Of a stretch of 64,000 nt of DNA, positions 29,792-39,643 are shown piece after piece. Both the position numbers and the translations under genes were made by a program. Every line of letters begins with the position of its first letter. Position 1 is the stretch's first letter. This stretch comes from Cymbomonas tetramitiformis (Eukaryota > Chlorophyta > Pyramimonadophyceae > Pyramimonadales > Pyramimonadaceae). The notes below the pieces were generated by a model that was given only the letters and a program-made list of their open reading frames with translations, was not told the origin of the DNA and did not search any database. Location of the stretch: assembly GCA_001247695.2 (NCBI GenBank), contig LGRX02003570.1, positions 1 through 64,000 on the forward strand, read 5' to 3'.

Positions 29792-32700
29792 CAGGGCTGC
29801 CCGCCCGCTGTGCCCGGGGAGCCCTCTTGAAAATGCGCCTGCTCACGCTGCGCCTCGCGCCTTTCGTCCGTATAATGCTGGAACGCTTCCGTAGCCTCAC
29901 TCCAGTTTGAGAGTGCTGGAGAAGGAGGACGGCGTGAGCCGTGGCCGGCTGGGATCCTGGATGTCCGCGGCGCGTGGACGACATGGGTAGCAGCCCCATG
30001 ACGGTCAACGGAAGGGGCAGGCGCATGTGCAGCACCACCTGCGGTCGGCTGATGCGCGAACGCCATGGGAGGAGGCGGCCATTGATGACGCGCAGGGGGG
30101 TCGCGAACCTCGTCCACATTCCTTGACCAGCGCGTATCCACGTGCTCTGACCTCATGGCCAGACGAGCCTCACGGGCGGGTGGCTGCGGCGAGAGAAGGC
30201 GCGCCTCCAAGTGGCTCAGGGCCGTCTGCAACCAGGGCACGGCTGTTTCCGAGTAACCCCACTGTATGTGAGTGAACTTCCGGTCGTCCCGCCCAAGATA
30301 CTCGTTTGTGAACTCCGTCCGCCAAGGCAGACACCGTTGATCATCCATGAAAATATAATGCACTGGAATGGCGTTCGGGTGCGCCTTGCAGCGCAGCACG
30401 TGCGCCGACTCAAGCTCTACGTACTTGCACAGCAAGGACTCGATGTTCCTTGCATAACCCCCGTCGAGCCTGTGTCCTGAGGCACGATGCGACAGATCAG
30501 CATAAGCGGACATGATAGCCCCCAACAGGTTGGCAGACACCGTCTGTCCCCCAAGGGGGAGGCGCCAGCCCATCTGCCCGCAAGAGATCGTCTTGTCGTG
30601 CTTCTTGGCGACTGCGCTGGTGATGCCCGGATGTTTCCGCATATTAAGACCCCGCTCCTGGTTGCACACGCCCAGCTCATACACAATCCGCTGGTCCTGG
30701 CAGCGGTTCGTGTGTGCCACGGCAAACTTCACCATGAAGACGGTGAGGTTGCGGTGTTCCCTCAAGCTGCGCACCTCTGCCACGGTCAGAAACCTGCCTA
30801 CTGCACTGACGGATGAGGTGGCCATCCGCACGGTGTCCCAATCCGATCCCGCCGGAGATGAAGGCCTCGTAGGAGACCGAGACAGGTGACGTGCCTGCGG
30901 CGAACTCGGAGGTGAAGAAGGTGCGCCTCCCGAGGAGCGGGGCCGGGCATCACGTGGATCCGCCCGCGTGCCAGCGTCGCTCGCAGCAGGTGATGCAGGG
31001 CGCAATTCCTGTTGAGAAGGACGAGCGGCAGCGGCGCCAACGATCTGAGATGATGGCGCATGAGAATCCTCCACGGGCCCACCGTCGCTGGATGCTGGCG
31101 ATGGAGTAGGCCCATGCATGAGGGCGAGGAAGGCGCTGATGCGTGGCGAGCCCGGTGGCGAGCCACTGGCGGACCTGGCACGAGAAGGGCCAGCGGCAGC
31201 CTGAGGTGGCACAGCGGCAGCTCGAGATGGGCCTGCCATGGCCTGGGGTGGCACTTCCACAGCCCGAGACGGTCCTGCCCCAGCGGCGGAGACAGGTGGC
31301 TGCGCAGGGGTACGCTTGGTGAGTCGTAAACGAGCCATGTCATCGGGCGGTGGTGGCCTACGCTTCGCGTCCGCATTGAGCGCCTCATGGCCCTGCCGCC
31401 TGGTGTTGACTGACTTGAGCATCTTCCGCATCTCCCCCAGGCGCACGTACTCCTGGGCGGCAGCATTCTCGGAGAACACCCTGCCATGTCCCCCAAGCCC
31501 ATCCCCCACTGGGTAGTACTTGGTGCTGGAATCCGAGAAGACAAGCTCCAGAGGAGGTGTCTCGCCGCCATGTCGAGTATACTGGCGGAGTATGCCGCCA
31601 GAGAGAGCCTCAATATCCACTGGGCAGAGGTATCGGAGCAGCTGGTACGTCCAGACGCCCGTGCTCTCGTACCAGTGAGGGAGCTGGAGCTCACCCAGGA
31701 CCTCCTCGCGATTGGACACGCGCACGTGAGACAGCGTGCAGTGCAGCAGGTCAAGCTGCTGCGTGGCTGCGCTCGGTTGAACACAGAAGACACGCTTCCT
31801 CAGATCCCACATAAGGGTACCAGTGACTTCACCACTGGGGTACTTGAGCAGTGACTGGAGCGTGTTCTGCAGCTTCTGGATTGGGTTGTAGTCGCACCGC
31901 ACCCTACTCTCCCGGGGCCTGATGACGTCCTGCTTGCTGGCCGAGGACGGCACCTGCGTCATGTAGTCGCCATCGAGCACCCAGCAGTCCTTCTGATCGT
32001 CGTGTGTCAGCTTTTGGTCCACGTATAGCCAGTTCGGGGCCATCAGCTGGTGCATGCTCACCCACTTCTGTTCGAGGCAGCGGGCGAACTCCACGCAGAC
32101 ATGCTCACAAGAGGGTCTGTCCGGCAAGTCCTGGGCGGGGTTCTGGAGGATGCGGCAGAGGCGCGCGATGTGATGCCGGTCCAGATACAACCTCTGGTCC
32201 GACCAGTGATAATCGAGAGGGGTGTCCAACGACGGATGGTCCCCAGCATTTACCCGTGAAGGACTCCGTGTCCAGTCGGTGACCCACTTCGCGTGCCCAC
32301 CCTTCCAGGGATCCGGCTCCTTGTAGAACTGCTCGAGCAGGTGCTCCGACTCTTCCTGCACGGCGGGCGTCAACAACGGCAGGCTACTACGTCGGCCGCC
32401 CTCGAGAGAGCACTCCTGACTGCGACGTTGCGCCTCAATCTCTGCTGGCGTGGGAGTTCGATGTCGTGGGAGATCAGCAGGTGGTCTCGGCGAAGGAGGT
32501 TGTGACCTCACTGGAGACTCGTCATTGTCGTAGATGTGCTCATGCCGAATCCCAGAAGCCGCGAATCTCTCTTCGCTCGTGCTCAGAGGCGTGTGTCTCA
32601 GCCAATCACACTCTAGTCCCGGTCCGAAAATCTCTGACTGCAGACACACCACCGGGTCCACACGCCTGGGCAGGTCAGGACGCTTGGGTGGCGTCATGTC

Positions 32701-34509
32701 CACCAGCGGAAGTACCACCTGAGCGTTCATGCCCAGGATCGTTGGCGCATGCGATATAGCCACTCCACTCCCAAGCTTGATATCAATCATCAGGGAGTTC
32801 TTCAATGGCCCAGTACCTATCAGCAGGTCCCACGAGTTTTCTGGCTCGAAGGTCACGAAGGCGTACAGTCGGTGCAGCGTCATGTGCGGCGTGCCCGCAG
32901 CGAGGATGACGTCCACATAGCAGTAATGCGTGAACTTCGTTGGGCTGTTGTCACACCTGGTGACCTTTGCACCAGTGCGGGCCTCGTACACCGTGAGGCC
33001 CAGTCGCCTCACAACCGCAATAGAGATGATGTTGCAGTTTGCGCCGGTGTCCATGAGGATCGCCCGATACAACATGAGCTCTCCACCCGACGACACCAAC
33101 GCCAGACCCTCGTATAACGTGGCGTTCTGCAGTTTGCAGATGGGCTGGACCTGAGCCATGAGCAACACCTGTTCGTCGGTCAAATGCTGCTTCATCTTTG
33201 CCCTCAGCGTGTCGTAGGCACGGGTCTTGATGGTGCCAGCCCGCACATGTCCATGGTCACTGAAGTCTACCACCCCCAGGTCGTCCACGCAAGCAGCGGC
33301 TGCACACCGGGCGGCGGCGCTGTCGACCACGCCGTTAGGCATCTCGTCCAACGGCACCTCCTCGACTGCACAGTGTTCTGCACCATCTGCCTGGCGTCTC
33401 ACCTGTTGCACCATCGTGTCGAGTGAATGCTCCAGTTCATGCTCGTTGACCTCAGTGGGCTGCTCTGGCTCCTGCTCGTTGGCCTCGATGGGCTGCTCTG
33501 TGGCATCACGTGGCTCGTTGCCCATGAGCTCCTCCAACGCCAGGAGGTTCTCGAAGTCCTTAGGCAGATCGATGGCGTGCTGAGATATCAGGATGGCCGC
33601 GATTTGTGAGCAAGAGCGCACGGCACTACGCAAGTTGGACGCCAGCAGATGGAATTTTCTGCTGAGGACGTTGGGAGGAACGGCCCTGGGTATCTGAGCA
33701 GCCTTGTCAAACTCTTCCGGCGTCTTGGCCTGGAAGCTCTGCATCCTCTGAGTGCTGCCCAGGGCGACTGCTGCCCTGGCCTGGAGATCTGGTACGGGAA
33801 TGATGCCTGCATCATAGCTACCCCCAAGCCTATCACCAGTAAGGCGGTCCTCCTCATTCTCCTCGTGCTCGGCCTGCTGGTTGAAGTTGGAGTTGTACTC
33901 AGACTCGGCATCGCTGTCTTCAGACTGGGCCTGTGCCTCAACGCCCTTGCCACCATTGGCTGGAGCTCCTGGCTGCAGACCTGCCAATTCCGCGGCGAGC
34001 TTCTCCTTCATCTCAGCGCTGGCTGCCACCTGCTGCGGCTGCTGCGGCTTCTGCTTGGCCTCCGGCAGCTTGAGCCACTCCTTCGTGGTGATCCCCATCT
34101 TGTGGTCGTTGAAGCGGTGCGCGATGTTGTAGGCGCGCATCTGTGCGTTCTTGACCTCATCCGGCCACTTGGAGTTCTGCCTGTCCTTGAAAAAGTTCGG
34201 CGGCACTCGGGCCTCGCGACACCCCGTGTAGCAGCGCTCTGGAGAGTGGGGCAGCTTCGTGAAGCAATACTCGCACTGGAACTTCTTCGCAGCATCAGGT
34301 GGTGGCACCCTGCTGTAGGTGGACTTCTGACGCTCGGCGTTGTTCACCTCCCTCGAAGGCTTCTTGGAGTCGCTGCCAGCATGCTGCGCTAGCTCTCGTT
34401 TCTTGGGGTCTCTGCGCCTGTCCCCAGTCTTGGCGGCAAAACTCGAGCGCCTCATGCTTGAGACCAGTGCGGCCAGATCAAGCCCCAGCTGTCTGGCCTC
34501 ATAACAGGA
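29791..34509 (-). CDS. Gag C-terminal part and aspartic protease
   Basis: A 1554-residue frame from 34455, continuous upstream to the insertion at 34509. It begins with a basic stretch and a Cys cluster (FQCEYCFTKLPHSPERCYTG) that could be a zinc-binding nucleocapsid motif. An acidic, Gln-rich region follows. The retropepsin active site is LMDTGANCNIIS (about 33020-33055), with a downstream WDLLIGTGPL. After that come about 1000 residues of Pro/Arg/Ser-rich sequence. A conserved-looking C-terminal domain is also present (LTVAEVRSLREHRNLTVFMV ... HYIFMDDQRCLPWRTEF), which I do not recognise. The frame joins 36442-37576 across the 13-bp duplication flanking the MULE-like insertion (Cys-Tyr-Glu in both copies). 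The length is far above normal Gag-protease sizes. Confidence 0.82.
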   Translation of the reverse strand, partial: SCYEARQLGLDLAALVSSMRRSSFAAKTGDRRRDPKKRELAQHAGSDSKKPSREVNNAERQKSTYSRVPPPDAAKKFQCEYCFTKLPHSPERCYTGCREARVPPNFFKDRQNSKWPDEVKNAQMRAYNIAHRFNDHKMGITTKEWLKLPEAKQKPQQPQQVAASAEMKEKLAAELAGLQPGAPANGGKGVEAQAQSEDSDAESEYNSNFNQQAEHEENEEDRLTGDRLGGSYDAGIIPVPDLQARAAVALGSTQRMQSFQAKTPEEFDKAAQIPRAVPPNVLSRKFHLLASNLRSAVRSCSQIAAILISQHAIDLPKDFENLLALEELMGNEPRDATEQPIEANEQEPEQPTEVNEHELEHSLDTMVQQVRRQADGAEHCAVEEVPLDEMPNGVVDSAAARCAAAACVDDLGVVDFSDHGHVRAGTIKTRAYDTLRAKMKQHLTDEQVLLMAQVQPICKLQNATLYEGLALVSSGGELMLYRAILMDTGANCNIISIAVVRRLGLTVYEARTGAKVTRCDNSPTKFTHYCYVDVILAAGTPHMTLHRLYAFVTFEPENSWDLLIGTGPLKNSLMIDIKLGSGVAISHAPTILGMNAQVVLPLVDMTPPKRPDLPRRVDPVVCLQSEIFGPGLECDWLRHTPLSTSEERFAASGIRHEHIYDNDESPVRSQPPSPRPPADLPRHRTPTPAEIEAQRRSQECSLEGGRRSSLPLLTPAVQEESEHLLEQFYKEPDPWKGGHAKWVTDWTRSPSRVNAGDHPSLDTPLDYHWSDQRLYLDRHHIARLCRILQNPAQDLPDRPSCEHVCVEFARCLEQKWVSMHQLMAPNWLYVDQKLTHDDQKDCWVLDGDYMTQVPSSASKQDVIRPRESRVRCDYNPIQKLQNTLQSLLKYPSGEVTGTLMWDLRKRVFCVQPSAATQQLDLLHCTLSHVRVSNREEVLGELQLPHWYESTGVWTYQLLRYLCPVDIEALSGGILRQYTRHGGETPPLELVFSDSSTKYYPVGDGLGGHGRVFSENAAAQEYVRLGEMRKMLKSVNTRRQGHEALNADAKRRPPPPDDMARLRLTKRTPAQPPVSAAGAGPSRAVEVPPQAMAGPSRAAAVPPQAAAGPSRARSASGSPPGSPRISAFLALMHGPTPSPASSDGGPVEDSHAPSSQIVGAAAARPSQQELRPASPAASDAGTRADPRDARPRSSGGAPSSPPSSPQARHLSRSPTRPSSPAGSDWDTVRMATSSVSAVGRFLTVAEVRSLREHRNLTVFMVKFAVAHTNRCQDQRIVYELGVCNQERGLNMRKHPGITSAVAKKHDKTISCGQMGWRLPLGGQTVSANLLGAIMSAYADLSHRASGHRLDGGYARNIESLLCKYVELESAHVLRCKAHPNAIPVHYIFMDDQRCLPWRTEFTNEYLGRDDRKFTHIQWGYSETAVPWLQTALSHLEARLLSPQPPAREARLAMRSEHVDTRWSRNVDEVRDPPARHQWPPPPMAFAHQPTAGGAAHAPAPSVDRHGAATHVVHAPRTSRIPAGHGSRRPPSPALSNWSEATEAFQHYTDERREAQREQAHFQEGSPGTAGGQP

Positions 34510-36441
34510 AAAATATTTAATTTAGATTATTTATTGCTGATTTTAGATTAACTCTTTTTCATGTTGATTTTAGATTAAGTTTTCTTTATGTCATCCGGCT
34601 ATGCCCATGCCCGGTGGTCCTTTTCACGACTCCTGTTCAAATCATGTGCACACAGGTCAAACGCACTAGTTCCCGCTAGCCATCATGAGGAAGCCTCCAA
34701 AAAGCTTTGTTCGCTGGCGTGTTCTGCTTTTAAAAAAGGCCCCTGTACTTCTTCTATATCCTAAACCCTTTGACTTGCCTTTTACCGCTGCACGCGACCG
34801 GCAAGCATCTTTGAAACTTCCGAGTTTCAAAGATGCGTTTTGTATTTTGGGTGCACCCTAATTTTACAAAACGGCCGAGCGCTTCCCGTTTGTGCGGGAT
34901 ATTCACATTTATTCCATGGAATATTTCATATGGATTAACACACATAAGCACGAAGGCATCGGCCACGCATCTTTGAAACTAACGAGTTTCAAAGATGCGT
35001 TTTTTGTCATTTGGGTGCGCATACCCAAATAACAAATCAGCCGAGCGCTTCCCGTTGGCGTGGGGTATCCAACGCTTGAATGTTGAATATTCATTGTAAT
35101 ATGAGTTAGCAAGCGAGGTTGCAAAGGCATCGGGACAGAATCTACGAAACTGTCCTATGCCTTTGCCTTTGGGTTTGGGTTCGAACGTGACACCCAAACC
35201 CAAAGATGCCAAACAGCCGAGGGCTTCCCGTGCGTCCTAACGCACGAAACTTGGCACGAATACTACCATGGTACATATATTTAAGTTACCAGAAGCTCAA
35301 GGCTTCAAGTTACTTGTGCGCGAAACGCGCAATCTATTTCTAAGGCAGATGTTTTGGGTTTGGGTTCGAACGTGACACCCAAACCCAAAGATGCCAAACA
35401 GCCGAGGGCTTCCCGTGCGTCCTAGAGCACGAAACTTGGCACGAATACTGCCAAGATACATATATTTAAGTTACCAGAAGCTCAAGGCTTCAAGTTACTT
35501 GTGCGCGAAACGCGCAATGTATTTCTAAGGCAGATGTTTTGGGTTTGGGTTCGAACGTGACACCCAAACCCAAAGATGCCAAACAGCCGAGGGCTTCCCG
35601 TGCGTCCTAACGCACGAAACTTGGCACGAATACTACCATGGTACATATATTTAAGTTACCAGAAGCTCAAGGCTTCAAGTTACTTGTGCGCGAAACGCGC
35701 AATGTATTTCTAAGGCAGATGTTTTGGGTTTGGGTTCGAACGTGACACCCAAACCCAAAGATGCCAAACAGCCGAGGGCTTCCCGTGCGTCCTAGAGCAC
35801 GAAACTTGGCACGAATACTGCCAAGATACATATCATATTTTTGAGTAACTTGAAGCTCAAGGCTTCAAGTTACTTGTGCGCGAAACGCGCAATGTATTTC
35901 TAAGGCAGATGTTTTGGGTTTGGGTTCGAACGTGACACCCAAACCCAAAGATGCCAAACAGCCGAGGGCTTCCCGTGCGTCCTAGAGCACGAAACTTGGC
36001 ACACATACTGCCAAGATACATATCTTTCAGTAACTTGAAGCTCAAGGCTTCAAGTTACTTACTTTTTTTCAAGCAGAACACGCCGTGAGTGTCTATTGTG
36101 GCAAAGATGGCAAATAATAAAAGTCATTATGCGTAAAGAGTCGTTATTCACGGCCGTGACTTTTAGATTCACGGCCGTGAATCTTTCCGAATGGAACCAA
36201 AAACCGTTCGATTAAAATCGGACGGTTTTTGGTTCCATTCGGACATATGGACATCACGGCAAGACAACTCTTCAGTGTAATATTTCGCATGGCATGGCGA
36301 TAGCTCAACAGGTACAGTGCAGCGTCATGGATGCATGCACCGGTAATAGCCGGATGAGATAAAAAAAACTTAATCTAAAATCAACATGAAAAATGGGTTA
36401 ATCTAAAATCAGAGAGAAATAATCTAAATTAAATTGCCTAC
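34510..36441. mobile_element. 1.9-kb non-autonomous MULE-like element
   Basis: Flanked by the direct repeat CCTCATAACAGGA (34497-34509 and 36442-36454), 13 bp or 9-11 bp plus chance matches. Terminal inverted repeats of about 70 bp start TTAATTTAGATTATTT and include two copies of GATTTTAGATTAA and CATGTTGATTTTAGATTAAG. There is no transposase. The interior carries a satellite at 35171-36060 and ATTCACGGCCGTGAATC and AACCAAAAACCG hairpins shared with the element at 19339-22731. It splits the gag gene of the 21.5-kb retrotransposon. Confidence 0.8.
35171..36060. repeat. Satellite of about 186-bp units, 5 copies
   Basis: Units start near 35171, 35355, 35541, 35725 and 35915 with GGGTTTGGGTTCGAACGTGA. 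Each contains inverted TTTGGGTTTGGGT/ACCCAAACCCAAA arms, then GAGGGCTTCCCGTGCGTCCTA and GAAACTTGGCACGAATACT, and an AACTTGAAGCTCAAGGCTTC inverted block. Diverged relatives (GGGCTTCCCGTG, CCAAACCCAA) occur at about 21500-22220 in the other MULE-like element. No coding function is seen. Confidence 0.88.
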
Positions 36442-37576
36442 CCTCATAACAGGAGTATACGCAATTGAGCCTGCGAGTCAGCTCCTGCTGCAGTGTGAGG
36501 GCCCAAGCCTCCGCATCGTTTTTCAGCTTGTCCTGCACCTCAACGATGATCTCCAAGTCCTCCCACGTGACCTTGTTGGGGGCGGGATGACTGACCCGCA
36601 GCTGTTCGGATACGCGATCCCGGTATTCTCTGATGCGCAAGCCCTTGACGCACTCCTCGATGTCCTGCCTGACAATGGGGTCCTCCACCTTCTTGCCGGT
36701 GTTGAGCGCCGCCTCCCTGCGACGACAGCTCTTCACGTAGGCGAGACCGTCCTCCTCGGTGGTCTGCGGCTTGGCCACCAATAGATCCTCCTTCTCCTTG
36801 GTGCCCTTCATGAGGAACTTGGCTTCGAGCTCTGCAACGAAAGCCCTCAATGCCCAGAAGTAGTGAGAATCTTCCGTGCCATCTGGCCCCGTGAGACCCT
36901 TAGTAGAGGTTCCATCGCCTGCCCACTCGTCAGAATCTTCTCCATCCACATCACCTTCCTCAAACACCTTGCAAACTGCCCAGGTTGACCCTGGCGCCAA
37001 CTCATGGAAAGGAGGCTGTGCGCAACGCACTGATCCTTCATATGCGTCTCTCAAGGTGAGATCCTTCAGGACATGGCAAGCGTGTGAGGCCATGACGCCA
37101 TTCTTCAGGTACGCAGCACACCACCAGTCATATGCGACTGAGGTCGAATGATCGTCTCCTGCTAGAAACGAGGGCAGGCTGTCCCACAGCGATCTGAAAT
37201 CTGGCCTGGAGTCAGCGAAAGCCTTCTTCTGCTGCTGACTGAGCGCCCAGAAAGATGCTGACTTCATGTGCCTACGCTTCTTAGCCTCGAAAGCGCGCTG
37301 TACTTTTGCTACCATGTCAACAAAGCGCCTGATGAAGAGCGCTCTGTCCTCATTCTTGCCACCGGTGTACTGAAGTTTGACCTCTTCCTTGTCAAGCGCA
37401 TGACTGTCTCTGTCATAATAGTCCATCTCGTCTACGTCGTCTAACGCAAAGAGAAACTGATTTGTGGGCGCTGAGGCTGCTACTGCTGCTGCAAGTGCTG
37501 AAGCTGCGAACGCTGTTGCTGCTGGTGATGCTGGTGCGGAAGGAGTGGATTCTGGACCCGACCCCTCTGCGCTCAT
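36442..37576 (-). CDS. Gag N-terminal part of the 21.5-kb retrotransposon
   Basis: The frame starts at ATG 37576 and reads to the MULE-like insertion, where it continues at 34509. The first 45 residues are Ala/Pro/Ser-rich. They are followed by a largely helical, charged region (YDRDSHALDKEEVKLQYTGG; RRFVDMVAKVQRAFEAKKRR; WALSQQQKKAFADSRPDF; EYRDRVSEQLRVSHP) typical in composition of Ty3 Gag capsid regions. No specific Gag family is recognised. The upstream leader (37577-39111) has no long open frame but contains repeated hairpins. Confidence 0.7.
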
Positions 37577-37790
37577 ATACCCCGTATCAAGGTCCTGACT
37601 GACTCGCTGTCGTGCCAGTCGCCGTGCCTCCCGTTCTCTGGCCCGGACAGAGGCAGCGCTTGGCTCTGTCTCGCCCTCCGTGGTAACGTATTGCGTTAAT
37701 GCTCAGCTAATGGGCTCAAAGAAGAGTCCCTGCTCCCAGCGCAAAGCTCGTCCACCAGCAGACTGGAAGTTTGACTCAAACGAGCTTAGG

Positions 37791-38994
37791 CCAGTGCACT
37801 GAGTGCCCCTGGATTCACCTCGCTGGACAAACGGAAGAACAAAACGCGTGTGACCAGCGAACGCCTAGAGGTCCAACACTGTGCTTCAGCGCTCTGAATG
37901 TGCGGCAGATGCAGAGTGTCCGCGCAAGGAGGACTCAAAGCTGGGCCAGAGTGCTGGGCACTTCTGTATAAGCTGGGCCAGAGTCCATCAGGAGCAAAGT
38001 GAACACGAGGGCAACTCCACAACACCAAGAATAGCACTGATACGCAGGGGTGTAAGCTAGGCCAGTGTGCTGAGCACCCCTGGATTCGCGACACCACTGT
38101 TAACTAAGGACGCCGTAGGTGGGATGGAAGTTCAGCCCCAGTCTAATGAGCAAGAGCTAGGTCGCTGTGCAGAGTTGGAAGCTAAGCCAGTGTGCTGAGC
38201 ACCCCTGGATTCGCAACACTACTGCTGATTCAGAAGGTGACCGGTGACATAAGGGTCTCACCAGCCAACCAGTAACGTAGAAAAGACAGCAGAATTCTCC
38301 CACACATTATGATAAAATACTAGGAAATCGCTCCAGTGGTAAGCAGCACTCCAAGCTGGCCAGGCAATTAACTTTCTTTGCTGGCAAGTTCAAGCAGATG
38401 CCGCCGCCAATTAGCTCCCAGGTCAAGCACACCTGCCTTTCAGTTAGGCCAGTACACCGGGGGTGTCCCTGGATTCACTTCAGACAAGGTGGCCAGTAGA
38501 GGGCTCACTGAAGGATAACTCATCAAGGTGCAAATTAACTGCTGATCCACTTCCCGTTGGTAAGCCCAGACAGATGCCGCCGCTGATTAGCTCCCAGGTG
38601 ACACACACTTATTTTTCAGTTAAGCCAGTGCACCGGGGGTGCCCCTGGATTCACTTCAAACAAGGTGGACAACTGAAGGAACCACTGAGAAGTGTTCATC
38701 AAGGTCTGCATTTGCTGCTGATTGACTGTGTTGTCGCCGCCGCCCAAGCTCTTGCCGTGCTGATTAGCCCAGAAATAAAGAACACCTGCCAGCAGTTAGG
38801 CCAGTGCACCATGGGTGCCCCTGGATTCACTGAAGGACAAGGTGCTGAGCATATCACTGAGTGGAGGAAGGCTGCACATGACTAGTGAATTAAAGGTTGA
38901 TCCGTTGTCGCCGTCGCTGGTAGCTCTTTCAGTGAAAATACCACCAAGTTCAGGGAAGAAGAAGGGTCCGCCAGTGCACCGTGGGTGCCCCTGG
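37791..38994. repeat. Seven repeated 24-bp hairpins in the retrotransposon leader
   Basis: Imperfect palindromes with CCAGNGCACC and GGTGCNCTGG-type arms start at 37791, 38062, 38187, 38449, 38625, 38801 and 38971, each followed by GATTCRC or similar. The last four are spaced 170-176 bp apart within larger repeat units that share CTGATTAGCTCCCAGGT. They lie in the sense 5' leader between B2 and gag. Possible roles as RNA structures (packaging, dimerisation or translation) are inference. Confidence 0.8.
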
Positions 38995-39111
38995 AGTCGC
39001 CTGACTTCCGAATCCGCTCTTGTAAACTGCTGTTGACTTCTCGCCAAAGGGCTTCTACTTCTGGATTAGCACTGAAATAAAAAGCCGCTCCGCGCAGGAC
39101 ATTATTGTTTT

Positions 39112-39643
39112 GAAAAAGTATGAAAACAGCAATAAAATATATTCATCAAAGTTGTACAATAACCATAAAACACGAATTATTGTCTCCAAAAGCTGTGAGC
39201 AGAACTGTCTTAGCAATCTAGCACTGGCACGCGAACAGCCACCTAGCACTTGCGAAGGCAAAACAATAATGAGTCCACTGATCTGACCTTCGGTCAGAGG
39301 TTATTTATCTCTCTATGCTCTGTCACATTTCCCAAAACTGTAACGGGTCCTAGCCCTCAAATCTTCATCTGGCCAATGGAAAGTCATTATTCCATGCCAG
39401 CTTTAACACTGTTGTCGCTTAACTTATTCTGACTGACACGTCAGTGGCAAAGGAGTCATCGCCGTCGTCACCGTATCATTTCTTGGTGACCTGATACTGC
39501 GAATATCTTCCCTAGCAGGTCTGTCTCTCTCAGGAGGTCATCTTGGCGAAGCCTGTCATACTGTCACTCCTGTCACTCATGTCACGCGTGTCACCAGCTG
39601 GACAAACCCGGCTCGATACCACGAGAAGCCGGCGTTTGTTACA
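39112..39643 (-). repeat. Segment B2 of the split terminal repeat
   Basis: A 532-bp copy of 18402-18924 with a 9-bp internal duplication (an extra TCACTCATG-like unit near 39577). It forms the sense 5' end of the retrotransposon without any A segment beside it. Downstream in sense the sequence goes straight into the leader. Confidence 0.88.

Larger units (their letters stand above)
18182..39643 (-). mobile_element. 21.5-kb Ty3-like retrotransposon with methyltransferase domains
   Basis: Termini are TGTAACAAACG (sense 5', at 39643) and the inverse TGTCGCAAACG (sense 3', at 18182). They are flanked by a 4-bp duplication GCGC (18178-18181 and 39644-39647). Deleting the element plus one GCGC restores Gag1 in frame. 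Sense order on the minus strand: partial terminal repeat, hairpin-rich leader, Gag, protease, membrane ORF, RT, RNase H, C5 methyltransferase, integrase, PHD finger, methyltransferase-like tail, then terminal repeats. Two MULE-like insertions (34510-36441 and 19339-22731) and two frame changes in pol (near 28290 and 27375) make this copy non-autonomous. Without the insertions it would be about 16.1 kb, very long for a Ty3 element. Confidence 0.9.

Noticed and set aside
31169..34392. Several plus-strand open frames opposite the Gag-protease and Pol genes
   Set aside because: They are antisense shadows of GC-rich coding sequence without protein features of their own.
35171..36060. Telomere-like repeat because of TTTGGGTTTGGG
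   Set aside because: Only two short units per 186-bp satellite, always paired with the inverse copy; this is a hairpin, not a telomeric array.
18182..39643. Classification as a DIRS, Ngaro or PAT tyrosine-recombinase element
   Set aside because: The repeat layout fits, but I found no tyrosine recombinase motif. The element has HHCC/DDE integrase motifs and a 4-bp target duplication.
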